64,000 nucleotides of DNA from CBFDBF01 sp050304615 (lineage in GTDB: Bacteria; Pseudomonadota; Gammaproteobacteria; Chromatiales; Chromatiaceae). The first letter of the stretch is position 1, and every line of letters starts with the position of its first letter. The notes below the pieces were generated by a model, which searched no databases, was not told the DNA's origin, and saw only the letters and a list, made by a program, of their open reading frames with translations. Location: contig JBNLDW010000012.1 in NCBI GenBank assembly GCA_050304615.1, positions 62,001 to 126,000 on the forward strand, given 5' to 3'. Made by a program: the position numbers and the translations under genes. Of this stretch, positions 17,684 through 26,961 are shown piece by piece.

Positions 17684-19052
17684 TGCGTTGCCAGAAGTCG
17701 GCCGTATATTGATCGTTGATGACGAGGCAACTGCTGTTGATAATCTGGCCCATGTCTGCCGTAAAGAGGGTTATGAGGTTACTACGAGAACTACCGGTAA
17801 AGGTGCTATTGAGGCCATGGGAAAAAGCAGATTCGATGTGATTCTGTCAGATCTGCGAATGGAAGGAGTAGATGGAATGGCAGTTCTGCATAAAGCCAAG
17901 CAATTGGATCCTGAAACCGCAGTGATCTTGATAACTGGCTATGCGACCCTGGATTCAGCTGTTGAGGCGATGAAGGCTGGTGCTTTCCACTATATTGCCA
18001 AACCTTTTCGTCTGGATGAGGTGCGCGAGGTGGTACGTAATGCCATGGAAATGGTCAATCTGAAGCGGGAAAACCGGCAGCTAAAGGAACTCCTAACTGA
18101 CAGCAAAAGCCAACCATCGATCATCACTCAAGATGCGATCATGCAGCGTTTGTTAGAAATGACACAACAAATAGCTCCCACCAACACTAATGTACTAATA
18201 ACTGGCGAGAGCGGAACCGGCAAGGAGCTGTTGGCTCTATTCATACATAAACAAAGCGGTAGAAATGACAAGCCTTTCCAGGCGGTTAACTGTGGTGCAA
18301 TGCAAGAGGATCTGTTGGCGAATGAACTCTTTGGCCACGAAAAGGGGGCATATACGGGGGCAACAGATACACAGAAGGGCCTTATTGAGGCGGCAAATGG
18401 AGGTACCCTGTTTCTGGATGAAATAGCGGAGATGTCTCTTGGAATGCAGGTAAAACTATTGCGGGTTATTCAGGAGCGGGAGGTACTGCGCTTGGGTGCG
18501 ACCCAGGCAACCCCGGTGGATATTCGCTTGATTGCCGCTACGCATCGTGATTTGCGTGATGAAGTTGCGGCTGGTCGCTTCCGCCAGGATCTGTATTATC
18601 GTCTTGACGTTGTGGGGCTACATCTTCCCCCATTGGCCGAACGGCGCGACGATATTCCACTATTGGCATTCTATTTTTTGCGCAAACATGCGGCTATCAT
18701 GGGCCACACAGTGGACGACATTGATCCTGAGGCGATGGCGACCTTGCTTGAATATGACTACCCTGGGAACGTTCGTGAGCTTGAAAACATCATAGAGCGA
18801 GGTGTAGCCTTGGCTCAGGAGAAACGGCTGACGATTGCGAATCTTCCAGGTACCCTGGTGGATAACTCGGTGCATGTAGTTCGCGAGGATATGGGTCGTC
18901 TACCAACCTTGGCTGAACGAGAGTTTGACTATATTCGACACGTATTAGAACGCAGCGGACAGAATCGCACCAAGGCAGCTAAGATCCTTGGCATTGATCG
19001 AGTCTCGTTGTGGCGAAAGTTAAAGAAATATCAAATTGAAGAAGAAGGCTAA
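17676..19052 (+). CDS. Sigma-54-dependent response regulator, NtrC family
   Basis: 458-aa three-domain activator. Receiver with phospho-acceptor Asp59 (ILSDLRM) and Lys109; AAA+ domain with Walker A GESGTGKE (177-184), the sigma-54 contact loop as GAYTGA (224-229) and Walker B FLDE; C-terminal Fis-type helix-turn-helix (RTKAAKILGIDRVSLWRKLKKY). The GAYTGA variant is common and functional in this family. The start is GTG with AAGGAG upstream, inside the end of the kinase gene. The sigma-54 promoter across the divergent gap is the obvious target. Confidence 0.93.
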   Translation: MISALPEVGRILIVDDEATAVDNLAHVCRKEGYEVTTRTTGKGAIEAMGKSRFDVILSDLRMEGVDGMAVLHKAKQLDPETAVILITGYATLDSAVEAMKAGAFHYIAKPFRLDEVREVVRNAMEMVNLKRENRQLKELLTDSKSQPSIITQDAIMQRLLEMTQQIAPTNTNVLITGESGTGKELLALFIHKQSGRNDKPFQAVNCGAMQEDLLANELFGHEKGAYTGATDTQKGLIEAANGGTLFLDEIAEMSLGMQVKLLRVIQEREVLRLGATQATPVDIRLIAATHRDLRDEVAAGRFRQDLYYRLDVVGLHLPPLAERRDDIPLLAFYFLRKHAAIMGHTVDDIDPEAMATLLEYDYPGNVRELENIIERGVALAQEKRLTIANLPGTLVDNSVHVVREDMGRLPTLAEREFDYIRHVLERSGQNRTKAAKILGIDRVSLWRKLKKYQIEEEG

Positions 19053-19077
19053 AGTGCAATTAACCAGATAATAGATA

Positions 19078-19093
19078 TGTACTGTAGAGTACA
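19078..19093. promoter_or_regulatory. Palindrome TGTACT-N4-AGTACA upstream of xseB
   Basis: A perfect 6-bp-arm inverted repeat 30 bp before the xseB start. The 14-base core GTACTGTA(G/T)AGTAC recurs at 41643-41656 before the cytochrome operon, suggesting a binding site for the same regulator. It resembles no operator I can name. Confidence 0.4.
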
Positions 19094-19122
19094 CCGTTAT
19101 AACCAATCTGTGAGATAAGACT

Positions 19123-19362
19123 GTGCCTAGACAAAAGAAGAGTAAATCGACCTTTGAAGATGATTTAGCCGAGCTGGAGGCTCTAGTAGAGAATATGGAG
19201 CAAGGAGAGCTATCTCTGGAGGAGTCGCTAAAATCCTTTGAGCGTGGGGTGCAGCTCACCCGTAGTTGCCAGCAGGCGCTGCAGGCGGTGGAGCAGAAAA
19301 TAGAGATGTTGGTCGCAAAGAGCAGTGAGGCAGAGCTGGAACCTTTTGATGACGAAGGGTAA
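19123..19362 (+). CDS. xseB: Exodeoxyribonuclease VII small subunit
   Basis: 79-aa cytoplasmic subunit of the single-strand DNA exonuclease ExoVII. The family pattern FEDDLAELEALVENMEQGELSLEESLKSFERG is clearly present in pieces, with a second helix continuing to the acidic end. It uses GTG at 19123. Its stop overlaps the ispA start by 14 bp, matching the conserved xseB-ispA pair of gammaproteobacteria. Confidence 0.95.
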   Translation: MPRQKKSKSTFEDDLAELEALVENMEQGELSLEESLKSFERGVQLTRSCQQALQAVEQKIEMLVAKSSEAELEPFDDEG

Positions 19363-20254
19363 ATCACCACTAAAACTATATATGCTGGAGTGCCGAACCC
19401 GGGTTGAAGCGGCCCTGGAGCAGCACTTGCCAGCTGCCTCAACCCAACCTGAGGGGTTGCATAGTGCCATGCGCTACGCTGCCCTGAGTAGTGGCAAGCG
19501 GGTACGACCTATCCTGGTATATGCGGCAGGCAGGGCGTTGGGTGTGCCGCCTGAACAGTTAGATAGCCCGGCCTGCGCGGTGGAGCTGATACATGCCTAT
19601 TCGCTGGTTCATGATGATCTGCCAGCAATGGATGATGATGCCCTGCGCCGAGGTAAACCAACCTGCCATGTGGCCTTTAATGAGGCAACTGCCATTTTGG
19701 CGGGTGATGCCCTGCAGGCCCTGGCCTTCAAGGTTTTATCTAAGGATAAGAATCTGGGTGTGGATAGCAATGTCCGATTACGCATGATTGAGGCCCTGGC
19801 CCAGTCCAGCGGTTCCCGCGGTATGGTGGGTGGGCAGGCCATAGATCTGGATGCAGTGGGCAAGGAGCTAGATTTGGTGCAGTTGGAGAATATGCATATT
19901 CACAAGACCGGGGCCTTGATCCGGGCAAGTGTTAGCCTGGGGGCAATGGCAGAACCAGATGCCGATCCGAGCGTGGTTGCGGGGTTGGATCATTACGCCA
20001 AATGTATTGGTCTGGCCTTTCAGGTTCAAGATGACATCCTGGATATAGAGGGGGATGTGAAGGCTATGGGTAAGGCCAATGGTAGCGACCAAGCCAGAGA
20101 CAAGCCGACCTATCCGGCACTGCTGGGTATTGCGGGAGCCAAGGAGATGGCCAGACAGTTACGTAAGGATGCCATGGATAGTATCTCATCTCTGGATGAG
20201 AGGGCGGATCCGCTGCGTTGGCTAGCCGACTATATAGTTGAACGCAGACGTTGA
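19349..20254 (+). CDS. ispA: Farnesyl/geranyl diphosphate synthase
   Basis: Condenses isopentenyl diphosphate with allylic diphosphates to make C15 (or C20) prenyl precursors. The first Asp-rich motif is VHDDLPAMDDD and the second is QVQDDILD; GKRVRPILVY is the usual substrate-binding start. From ATG 19349 the protein is 301 aa; other in-frame starts at 19325 and 19382 are possible, and no strong SD decides. No dxs follows it, unlike in E. coli; instead it converges on feoC with a 22-bp gap. Confidence 0.93.
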   Translation: MTKGKSPLKLYMLECRTRVEAALEQHLPAASTQPEGLHSAMRYAALSSGKRVRPILVYAAGRALGVPPEQLDSPACAVELIHAYSLVHDDLPAMDDDALRRGKPTCHVAFNEATAILAGDALQALAFKVLSKDKNLGVDSNVRLRMIEALAQSSGSRGMVGGQAIDLDAVGKELDLVQLENMHIHKTGALIRASVSLGAMAEPDADPSVVAGLDHYAKCIGLAFQVQDDILDIEGDVKAMGKANGSDQARDKPTYPALLGIAGAKEMARQLRKDAMDSISSLDERADPLRWLADYIVERRR

Positions 20255-20276
20255 TCGCCTGGCATACAGCCAGAGG

Positions 20277-20510
20277 TTATTTAGTGCTGTTGTCATCAAG
20301 CCACTCGTAGATCTCTGTGGATGCAGGGTCGCACTCACTGCAACCACTACACGCGGTACCCGCGGGCAGTTTTTTTATTCGCCCCTTGGCTACCAACTTG
20401 TCCAGCATACCGCGCAGGGCATCAGGGGTAACGTCAAAACGGTTCGCCATGTCAGCCAGTGCGGCCCGCCGGTTTAGCATCAGGTAGTCGCGGATTTCGG
20501 AGAGAATCAT
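20277..20510 (-). CDS. feoC: FeoC-like iron transport accessory protein
   Basis: 77 aa with an N-terminal winged-helix (residues 1-48; LADMANRFDVTPDALRGMLDKL) and a cysteine cluster C54-x2-C57-x2-C60, the small Fe-S-ligand region of FeoC. In enterobacteria FeoC binds the FeoB cytoplasmic domain and protects it from proteolysis. It starts 1 bp after the feoB stop as the last gene of feoABC. Confidence 0.88.
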   Translation of the reverse strand: MILSEIRDYLMLNRRAALADMANRFDVTPDALRGMLDKLVAKGRIKKLPAGTACSGCSECDPASTEIYEWLDDNSTK

Positions 20511-20511
20511 C

Positions 20512-22866
20512 TTATAAGGCCCGCTTCAGCTGACCGGGTTGAGTGATCCCGGGGCCGCTGTGACCCCAATTTCTGAGAATCAGTAACACACAGATAAAGG
20601 TAGCCAGCATGCCGCCTATCCAGGCCAGAGATGTGGCTGGATGACGGCTGAGTATAGCTGCCTGATAGAAAACTGTTGCGGCAATATAGGCGACACCTGT
20701 AGTCCAGCCGGCTACAAACATGGTCCAGCCCATGTTTGTCTCCCGATAGATAGCGGCGATCGCTGCGGTGCAGGGGAAGTAGAGCAAAATCATCAACAGA
20801 TAGGCAAAGGCACCTGCGGCGCCATCAAAACGCGTAACCATGGCACCGAAGGTACCGGTACTAATCTGCTGCTCCTCTGCGGCTGCCTCTATACTACTAA
20901 CATCACTCACCTCCAGGCCAATGGGGTCGCCCCAGTTTCCCATTGCATCTGCCAGGTTGGCAGGAATGGTGGCCAGGGCACTGTTGATCCCGCCCCAAAA
21001 GTTGAACTTCTCTTCCGCAGCAACCGCAAGGCCAGCCGTCTCAGCATCTGACTTGGCCAATTCGCTGTAGAGTGAGTCCAAGGTGCCCACCACCGCTTCT
21101 TTGGCCAATATGCCGGTAAAGATTCCCACTGCCGCAGGCCAGTTATCCTCGGTCATGCCCATGGGTGAGAAGGCTGGTGCAATGGTGCGTCCAATAGAAC
21201 TAAGGATCGATTTATTACTGTCTTCGTTGCCATAGCTGCCATCGGTACCAATGGCGTTGAGCAGATTAAGTACAAGCACCATAGGTATGATGATCTTGCC
21301 GGCATTGAAGATAAAGCTCTTGGTTCTATCCCAGGTGCGCAGCAGTACTCCCTTAATGGTAGGTACATGGTAGGGCGGAAGTTCCATGATGAAAGGGGTA
21401 GTCTGTCCCTGCAGCAGGGTATTTTTCATTACCAGCCCAGTCATAACTGCTATGGCAATCCCTATAATGTAGAGACCAAAGACGATGTTCTGGCCACCGA
21501 CTGGAAAAAAGGCGGCAGCAAATAGGGCATAGACCGGCAGCCGCGCGCCACAAGACATGAATGGAGCCATAATGATGGTCATTATGCGGTCACGCTCTTG
21601 TTCCATGGTGCGGGTAGCCATGATGGCTGGCACGGTGCAGCCAAAACCGACAATCAGCGAGACAAACGCCTTGCCCGGCAGGCCGATGGCACGCATGGCG
21701 CGATCCATCACAAAGGCGGCGCGGGCCATATAGCCAGAATCTTCCAGTATCGAGAGAAATATAAATAGAAACCCGACAATAGGGATAAATGTAGCTACCA
21801 CCTGGATACCGGCACCGATACCATTGGCCAGCAGCATTATTAGCCACTCAGGCGCACCAACTTCGCCCATCCATGTGCCTAGTCCATCTACCAATAGAGT
21901 GCCGCTGAAGATATCGAAGAAGTCGACAAAGGCGCCGCCGATATTTATGGTGAACATAAACATCAGGTACATCATGAATAGAAAGATCGGGATGCCCAGT
22001 ACCCGGTTGAGCACCACAGTGTCGATTCTGTCAGAGATGCTGTGCCTTACCTGGCCCTTTTTATGCACGTTGTCAGTAGTAACTTGGTTGACAAAGCCGT
22101 AACGGGCATCGGCCAGGCTGATATCTATATCATCACCTAGGGCCTGCTCCGTCTCCATTTGGATGGCTGCCAGTCTCACTGCCATGGCATCTCCAGCTAT
22201 ACGCCTGGCTAGAGAGTCATTCTCCAATATACGCACCGCTAGCCAACGTGGATCGGCCTGATTATCACCGGCCATCGCCTCAATCTCTGGTAGTAACTTG
22301 GTGATTGCCTGCTCAATAGGTGCGGCATAGGATGCACCCATAGGCGAAATATGTTTCTCTTTTGCTGCCCTTAGAATGACCTCCTGTAGCTGAGGTATGC
22401 CCTCACCACTTGCGGCAACAATCGGTACCACGGGGCATCCTAATTGCTGTGCCAGTCCATCCACATTGATTGAATAGCCACGTTCCCTGGCTACATCCAT
22501 CATATTCAGTACCACCAACATCGGAACTCTCATCTCTAACAGTTCTGAGGTCAGGTAGAGATTCCGTTCCAAATTGGAGGCATCCACAATATTGATAATC
22601 AGATCTGCCTCATGCGTGGCCACATAATCTCTGGCGATCTGCTCATCAATGGATACATTTTCTTCTGCAACATCAAGAGAGTAGGTGCCTGGTAGATCTA
22701 CCAGTTTAAAAGCGGTATCTCTGTATGAGTAATCTCCGGTCTTGCGCTCAACGGTGACACCCGGCCAGTTACCTACCCGCTGCCTGGTACCAGTCAGATC
22801 GTTGAACAGGGTAGTCTTACCACAGTTGGGATTACCTACAACACCGATGATAAGTTCGCCACTCAT
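20512..22866 (-). CDS. feoB: Ferrous iron transport protein B
   Basis: 784-aa inner membrane Fe2+ transporter with a G-protein N-terminus: GNPNCGKTTLFN (G1), DLPGTYSL (G3), VLNMMD (G4), then the GDI helical region, and from about residue 285 a multi-pass core with two Gate motifs, the first containing GFGCTVPAIMATRT with the conserved Cys. The C-terminal part has several more membrane helices, ending near residue 770. Flanked by feoA (3 bp) and feoC (1 bp). Confidence 0.97.
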   Translation of the reverse strand: MSGELIIGVVGNPNCGKTTLFNDLTGTRQRVGNWPGVTVERKTGDYSYRDTAFKLVDLPGTYSLDVAEENVSIDEQIARDYVATHEADLIINIVDASNLERNLYLTSELLEMRVPMLVVLNMMDVARERGYSINVDGLAQQLGCPVVPIVAASGEGIPQLQEVILRAAKEKHISPMGASYAAPIEQAITKLLPEIEAMAGDNQADPRWLAVRILENDSLARRIAGDAMAVRLAAIQMETEQALGDDIDISLADARYGFVNQVTTDNVHKKGQVRHSISDRIDTVVLNRVLGIPIFLFMMYLMFMFTINIGGAFVDFFDIFSGTLLVDGLGTWMGEVGAPEWLIMLLANGIGAGIQVVATFIPIVGFLFIFLSILEDSGYMARAAFVMDRAMRAIGLPGKAFVSLIVGFGCTVPAIMATRTMEQERDRIMTIIMAPFMSCGARLPVYALFAAAFFPVGGQNIVFGLYIIGIAIAVMTGLVMKNTLLQGQTTPFIMELPPYHVPTIKGVLLRTWDRTKSFIFNAGKIIIPMVLVLNLLNAIGTDGSYGNEDSNKSILSSIGRTIAPAFSPMGMTEDNWPAAVGIFTGILAKEAVVGTLDSLYSELAKSDAETAGLAVAAEEKFNFWGGINSALATIPANLADAMGNWGDPIGLEVSDVSSIEAAAEEQQISTGTFGAMVTRFDGAAGAFAYLLMILLYFPCTAAIAAIYRETNMGWTMFVAGWTTGVAYIAATVFYQAAILSRHPATSLAWIGGMLATFICVLLILRNWGHSGPGITQPGQLKRAL

Positions 22867-22869
22867 AGT

Positions 22870-23103
22870 CTATAGTTTCTCGATCAGCAGTGCCTCTGCC
22901 TCATCCTTGCGCAGAGTCAGATTGAACCCACGTAGCTGGATTTCTACCGGGTCGCCCATTGGGGCGTAACGGATTACGCTAAACTCTGTCCCTGGAGTTA
23001 ATCCCATAGAGAGCAACTTCTTACGGTAGGTCCTACTGCCTTCTCTAAAACCGGCTATACGGCCGGTGTCTCCTACGGCCATATCCTTCAAGCTGTCTGA
23101 CAA
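22870..23103 (-). CDS. feoA: Ferrous iron transport protein A
   Basis: 77-aa SH3-like cytoplasmic partner of FeoB. Typical elements are GDTGRIAGFREG, LLSMGLTPGTEFSVI, APMGDPVEI and LRKDEAEAL. The TTG at 23103 is favoured by a GGAGAG sequence just upstream; an ATG at codon 8 is the alternative. A Fur-like box lies 35-57 bp upstream, consistent with iron repression of the operon. Confidence 0.94.
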   Translation of the reverse strand: MSDSLKDMAVGDTGRIAGFREGSRTYRKKLLSMGLTPGTEFSVIRYAPMGDPVEIQLRGFNLTLRKDEAEALLIEKL

Positions 23104-23137
23104 GGTTCTCTCTCCAGTATAATAATGCAGTTTATCT

Positions 23138-23160
23138 AAATGATAATGGTTCTTATTATT
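23138..23160 (-). promoter_or_regulatory. Fur box upstream of feoABC
   Basis: The minus strand reads close to AATAAGAACCATTATCATTT, matching the NAT(A/T)AT-type hexamer repeats of the Fur consensus at most positions, with ATAAT/ATTAT inverted. Its position just before feoA fits Fe-Fur repression. The folE2 gene reads the other way from about 160 bp off. Confidence 0.68.
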
Positions 23161-23317
23161 GTGTATATCTGCATATATGTCAATGTCTTATGTACTTGAA
23201 TTAACCTATTAAGGGCAATGTATTTAGGCTAGATAGGGGGGCGACAAAACTACTTGATTACCTGATAATAGCAAGATATCAGAAATTAATGAGCATGACT
23301 TTAAGAGAGGCGAGCAG

Positions 23318-24127
23318 GTGACTGAGTGTACAGATAACAGTTGTGATATTGCTGATGTACAGAGTAGCGGGGATACTCGCCAGATTGCTATCGACAAGGT
23401 AGGTATCAAGGATATCCGTCATCCGATCCTGGTTAAGGACCGAAGTGATGGTAGGCAGTACACTGTCGCCACCTTCAACATGTACGTGGATCTGCCGCAC
23501 GATTTTAAGGGTACGCACATGTCCCGTTTTGTGGAGATCCTCAATAGCCACGAGAAAGTGCTCGGTATTGAGTCATTCAAGGATATGCTGCTGGAGATGG
23601 TCAAGCGACTTGAGGCCGAGTCTGGCCACATTGAGATGAATTTCCCCTACTTCATCAATAAGAAGGCCCCGGTGTCTGGAGTGGAGAGCGTGCTGGATTA
23701 CGATGTAACCCTGATAGGGGAGGCCAATAATGGCAAGGCCGATCTCTATATCAAGGTAGTAGTGCCAGTCACCAGTCTCTGTCCCTGTTCAAAAAAGATC
23801 TCAGATCGTGGTGCCCATAACCAGCGGTCACATGTTACGGTCAAGGTACGTACCGAGGCATTTGTCTGGATCGAGGAGATCATCGATTTGGTCGAGCAGG
23901 AGGCGTCATGCGAGCTGTTTGGGTTGTTAAAGCGTCCAGATGAGAAGCATGTAACAGAGCGCGCCTATGATAATCCTAAATTTGTTGAAGACATGGTGCG
24001 TGATGTGGCTGTCCGCCTGAATAGTGACGATCGTTTCAGCGCCTATGTAGTGGAGTCAGAGAATTTTGAGTCTATCCATAACCACTCTGCCTACGCCCTC
24101 ATTGAACATGATAAAAACAGCGCCTAA
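23318..24127 (+). CDS. folE2: GTP cyclohydrolase FolE2 (type IB)
   Basis: Converts GTP to 7,8-dihydroneopterin triphosphate for folate or queuosine pathways. The 269-aa protein belongs to the COG1469 family, which can use metals other than zinc and is often induced under zinc limitation. Conserved blocks: GIKDIRHPILV, KGTHMSRFVEIL, VVPVTSLCPCSKKISDRGAHNQRS with the metal-binding Cys, and NFESIHNHSAYA. The GTG start follows AGAGAGGCGAG. I saw no convincing Zur box upstream. Confidence 0.95.
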   Translation: MTECTDNSCDIADVQSSGDTRQIAIDKVGIKDIRHPILVKDRSDGRQYTVATFNMYVDLPHDFKGTHMSRFVEILNSHEKVLGIESFKDMLLEMVKRLEAESGHIEMNFPYFINKKAPVSGVESVLDYDVTLIGEANNGKADLYIKVVVPVTSLCPCSKKISDRGAHNQRSHVTVKVRTEAFVWIEEIIDLVEQEASCELFGLLKRPDEKHVTERAYDNPKFVEDMVRDVAVRLNSDDRFSAYVVESENFESIHNHSAYALIEHDKNSA

Positions 24128-24162
24128 CTGGTTAGGTTAGTATCTGCCGGCTCCATCCGTAG

Positions 24163-25629
24163 TCATGTTGGAAAAGTGACTGTCACAATAAGACCACTAC
24201 TGTCTGGTCTCTCTGTCATGTTAATAGTGGCTTGATGTAGTTCGACAATCTGACCCACGATGGACAGCCCCAGGCCACTGCCTTCTGCTCCGTTATCTTC
24301 GCCTCGCTGGAAACGTTGAAACATAATCTTCTGCATCTCAGGAGGGACACCCTTGCCGGTATCAGCAACTATCAAACGGACTGTCGTGTTGTCTCGTTCA
24401 AGTTTTACTGTCACCTCGCCCTCTGGTGGGGTATAACGAATTGCGTTGTCCACTAGATTACGCAATAGAATAGCCAGTGAATCTTTGTCGCCATGAACAT
24501 TAATTGGCTCGCCAGTACTTTCCAGCGTCAGTTCTATCTCCTTGTCCATAGCCTGCTCACCTATTGCAGATAATACCGTTACCGCGACAGAGTGTAGATC
24601 TGTCTGTTGCTGAAGAACAATCTCTCGCTGCTGAGCGTCGGCCCGCGCCAGGGTAAGGAGTTGTTCTAGGAGATGGGTAGTGCGGTCAACACCACTGATA
24701 ATCCGTGTCAAAACCGGGATAAATTTTTTGTTGTCTGCATTGAGCTGTGCCGCTTGGGCCTGGGTCTTGAGTGCTGCTAGCGGCGTGCGTAATTCATGGG
24801 CTGCATTGGCAGTAAATCGGCGTTCATTCTCTAAGGTACTATGAACACGCTGAAACAGGCCGTTAAGGGCCTCTACCATAGGCACCACCTCATGTGGAAC
24901 ATCCGTTGTGGATAGCGGCTGGAGTGAGCTCGGGTCCCGCTGTTCCACGGTCTCTGCTACCCGGCGCAGCGGCCGCAGACTATTGCCGACAGAACCCCAG
25001 ATAATAAGCCCCAGAACAGGCAGCGATAGCAGCATTGGCCAGAGGCTGTTGATTAGGATATATCTGACTGTCTCCCGGCGAATCTCCATCTGCTCACTGA
25101 TTTGCACCTGCATCCCACTAGATGGCGCAACCAGGCTGAACACGCGCCACGGAACACCGGCTGACTCCAAGGTGTTAAATCCCGCCGGGAGTATAGCGAA
25201 CAGGGGGGCATTGGGTGAGCGCAACATGATACGACCATCGCGAGTACGTACCAGAAAAGCGATCTTTGATTCATACAGGTGACCGGGGCTACTCTCCTTT
25301 GGCAACAGGGTAAGATAATCTTCTTGTTCGCCGTTACCCATATATTTTTCTACCAGTTGTGCCAATAGGGGAGAGCGCTCCAATGCGTCTGCCCCTAGTT
25401 CATCCAGCAGATTGCTCAGGTACTCCTTGATCTCATCATCCTCTTCCAACTCATGCAATAGTAGTGTGGCGAGTACTCGTGCTTCTTGTGCCAGGGTGGC
25501 GTCAAAAACTTCTTCTACCTCTTTCTCTGCAGCGATGTAGACAAATACGGCAACAACACACCACAATAAAACAGTAGCAGCGGTTAGTCCGATCAGCAGT
25601 CGGCGGCGAATAGTTGGTCTACTACTCAT
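24163..25629 (-). CDS. Sensor histidine kinase, QseC/PmrB/TctE-like
   Basis: 488 aa. TM1 about 11-33; a periplasmic region of about 155 residues rich in acidic residues (ELEEDDEIKEY, 60-70) resembling the 2CSK_N sensor of the QseC/TctE group; TM2 about 190-213; HAMP; HisKA with His278 in ANAAHELRTPLA; HATPase with NLVDNAIRYTPPEG and GSGLGLSIVGQI. Acidic periplasmic clusters can bind cations in PmrB-type sensors, so a cation or peptide signal is possible. The ATG overlaps the response regulator stop by 4 bp; this is the last gene of the seven-gene operon. Confidence 0.92.
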   Translation of the reverse strand: MSSRPTIRRRLLIGLTAATVLLWCVVAVFVYIAAEKEVEEVFDATLAQEARVLATLLLHELEEDDEIKEYLSNLLDELGADALERSPLLAQLVEKYMGNGEQEDYLTLLPKESSPGHLYESKIAFLVRTRDGRIMLRSPNAPLFAILPAGFNTLESAGVPWRVFSLVAPSSGMQVQISEQMEIRRETVRYILINSLWPMLLSLPVLGLIIWGSVGNSLRPLRRVAETVEQRDPSSLQPLSTTDVPHEVVPMVEALNGLFQRVHSTLENERRFTANAAHELRTPLAALKTQAQAAQLNADNKKFIPVLTRIISGVDRTTHLLEQLLTLARADAQQREIVLQQQTDLHSVAVTVLSAIGEQAMDKEIELTLESTGEPINVHGDKDSLAILLRNLVDNAIRYTPPEGEVTVKLERDNTTVRLIVADTGKGVPPEMQKIMFQRFQRGEDNGAEGSGLGLSIVGQIVELHQATINMTERPDSSGLIVTVTFPT

Positions 25630-26300
25630 TTGGGTTGTCTTAATATTTTAGGGATGGTATAGCCGATACCACGTACTGTACGTATTAACTTTTTCCCAAG
25701 TTTTTTACGCAAGTAAGAGATGTAGACCTCAACGGTGTTGCTCTCTACGCCTTCGCCCCAGCCATAAAGGGTCTCTTCTAGCTGCGCACGGGACAATACC
25801 CGGCCAATATTGTTCAGTAGGGTTTCTAGTACTGAAAACTCATTACTGCCAAGGATGACTGGATCCCCTCGCAACATGACCGTTCTGGTAGCTGGATCCA
25901 AAACCAGATCATCATGCTGTATCACTGGGTTGGAACGGCCATCCCTGCGGCGGGTGATTGCACGCAACCGGGCGGCAACCTCCATCAAGTCAAATGGCTT
26001 GATCAGATAATCATCTGCCCCGCAGTCCAGTCCCACAACCCGATCATTTACTGTATCGCGCGCAGTCAGAACCAGCACTGGTAGATCCAGCTCTGACTGG
26101 CGTAGCTTGCGTAATACAGTTAATCCATCTTGGCGAGGGAGTCCCAGATCCAGTACTAGGGCATCAAGACCAGTAGTCGTGATGGCCTGTTCGGCCGAGA
26201 CCCCATCCTGCACCCAATCGACAGTGTATCCAAGTTGGCGTAGACCTGCAGTGAGGCCCTCGCCCAACAAAATGTCATCTTCCGCTAATAGGATTCGCAT
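25626..26300 (-). CDS. OmpR-family response regulator, QseB/PmrA-like
   Basis: 224 aa: receiver with acidic pair Glu7-Asp8-Asp9, phospho-acceptor Asp51 (LVLDLGLP) and Lys in DDYLIKPF; then a winged-helix DNA-binding domain (LGSNEFSVLETLLNNIGRV, VEVYISYLRKKL, IRTVRGIGY). PmrA/QseB relatives bind HTTAAD-N5-HTTAAD repeats, and exactly such a repeat sits at 30664-30680 in front of this operon, suggesting autoregulation. Its start lies 26 bp inside the end of the TPR gene. Confidence 0.93.
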   Translation of the reverse strand: MRILLAEDDILLGEGLTAGLRQLGYTVDWVQDGVSAEQAITTTGLDALVLDLGLPRQDGLTVLRKLRQSELDLPVLVLTARDTVNDRVVGLDCGADDYLIKPFDLMEVAARLRAITRRRDGRSNPVIQHDDLVLDPATRTVMLRGDPVILGSNEFSVLETLLNNIGRVLSRAQLEETLYGWGEGVESNTVEVYISYLRKKLGKKLIRTVRGIGYTIPKILRQPK

Positions 26301-26961
26301 AGTACTCCATTTGTTGACTCTCCGACTGCAGTTGCTCTTTTGCCTTAGCCAGAGCCACTTTTATCTCCTCACGTCGGCCGTTATCAGCAATTGGCTGGTT
26401 GGGTCGTGGAGGGGCAGCCATGGCTGTATCAAAGGCCTTGATGGCCCCCTTGTAATCTTTTTGGCTGAGAAGAAAATCACCATAAAAATAATTTGAATCA
26501 ATGCCATCAGGGTTTATTTGCAATGCCTTTTTTAGGTATGCCATGGCTTTCTTGTCATTTCCAAAGCCGATCGGCCAACCTGGTACCTGATAGTATAAGC
26601 TACCCAGCGAGGTGTATACCGAACCGTCCATAGCATTGGCATCAATCTGCTCAGCCTGCTCCAGTAGCTCTTTTGCCTGTTTGACTATGGATAGGGCGCC
26701 GAGACCACCTTTTTCACCAGCGGCACTGGCAAGAATAATGGCTTCCCAGATCAGCGGCTCTGCCTCGCCGGGATGCATTTTGCTTACTGCAGCAGCCTTC
26801 TCGGCAAGTTGCTCGAAGGCAGCCTGGCGCTCTTTTTTAGGCGTTTGGTATTTATGTTTTGCCCATTCTGTACCCAATGCAGTCACCTCTGCAGGTGGCG
26901 TGGCATATGCCGGTAGGGCGGTAATGAACAGAAGTAGGGTAACAATTATCGAATGTCTCAT
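26275..26961 (-). CDS. Secreted TPR-repeat protein of the hemolysin-like operon
   Basis: 228 aa with a Sec signal peptide (1-21, ends PAYA) and a periplasmic helical body. Two or three tetratricopeptide-like units are visible, one being AMAYLKKALQINPDGIDSNYFYGDFLL (about 141-167) and the next YKGAIKAFDTAMAAPP. No lipobox. The start overlaps the SDR stop by 4 bp (ATGA). A scaffolding or signal-relay role for the periplasmic side of the pathway or sensor is plausible but unproven. Confidence 0.8.
   Translation of the reverse strand: MRHSIIVTLLLFITALPAYATPPAEVTALGTEWAKHKYQTPKKERQAAFEQLAEKAAAVSKMHPGEAEPLIWEAIILASAAGEKGGLGALSIVKQAKELLEQAEQIDANAMDGSVYTSLGSLYYQVPGWPIGFGNDKKAMAYLKKALQINPDGIDSNYFYGDFLLSQKDYKGAIKAFDTAMAAPPRPNQPIADNGRREEIKVALAKAKEQLQSESQQMEYYANPISGR

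Noticed and set aside
23161..23317. Zur box controlling folE2
   Set aside because: FolE2 genes are often Zur-regulated, but no convincing palindrome of the Zur type is visible in this gap.
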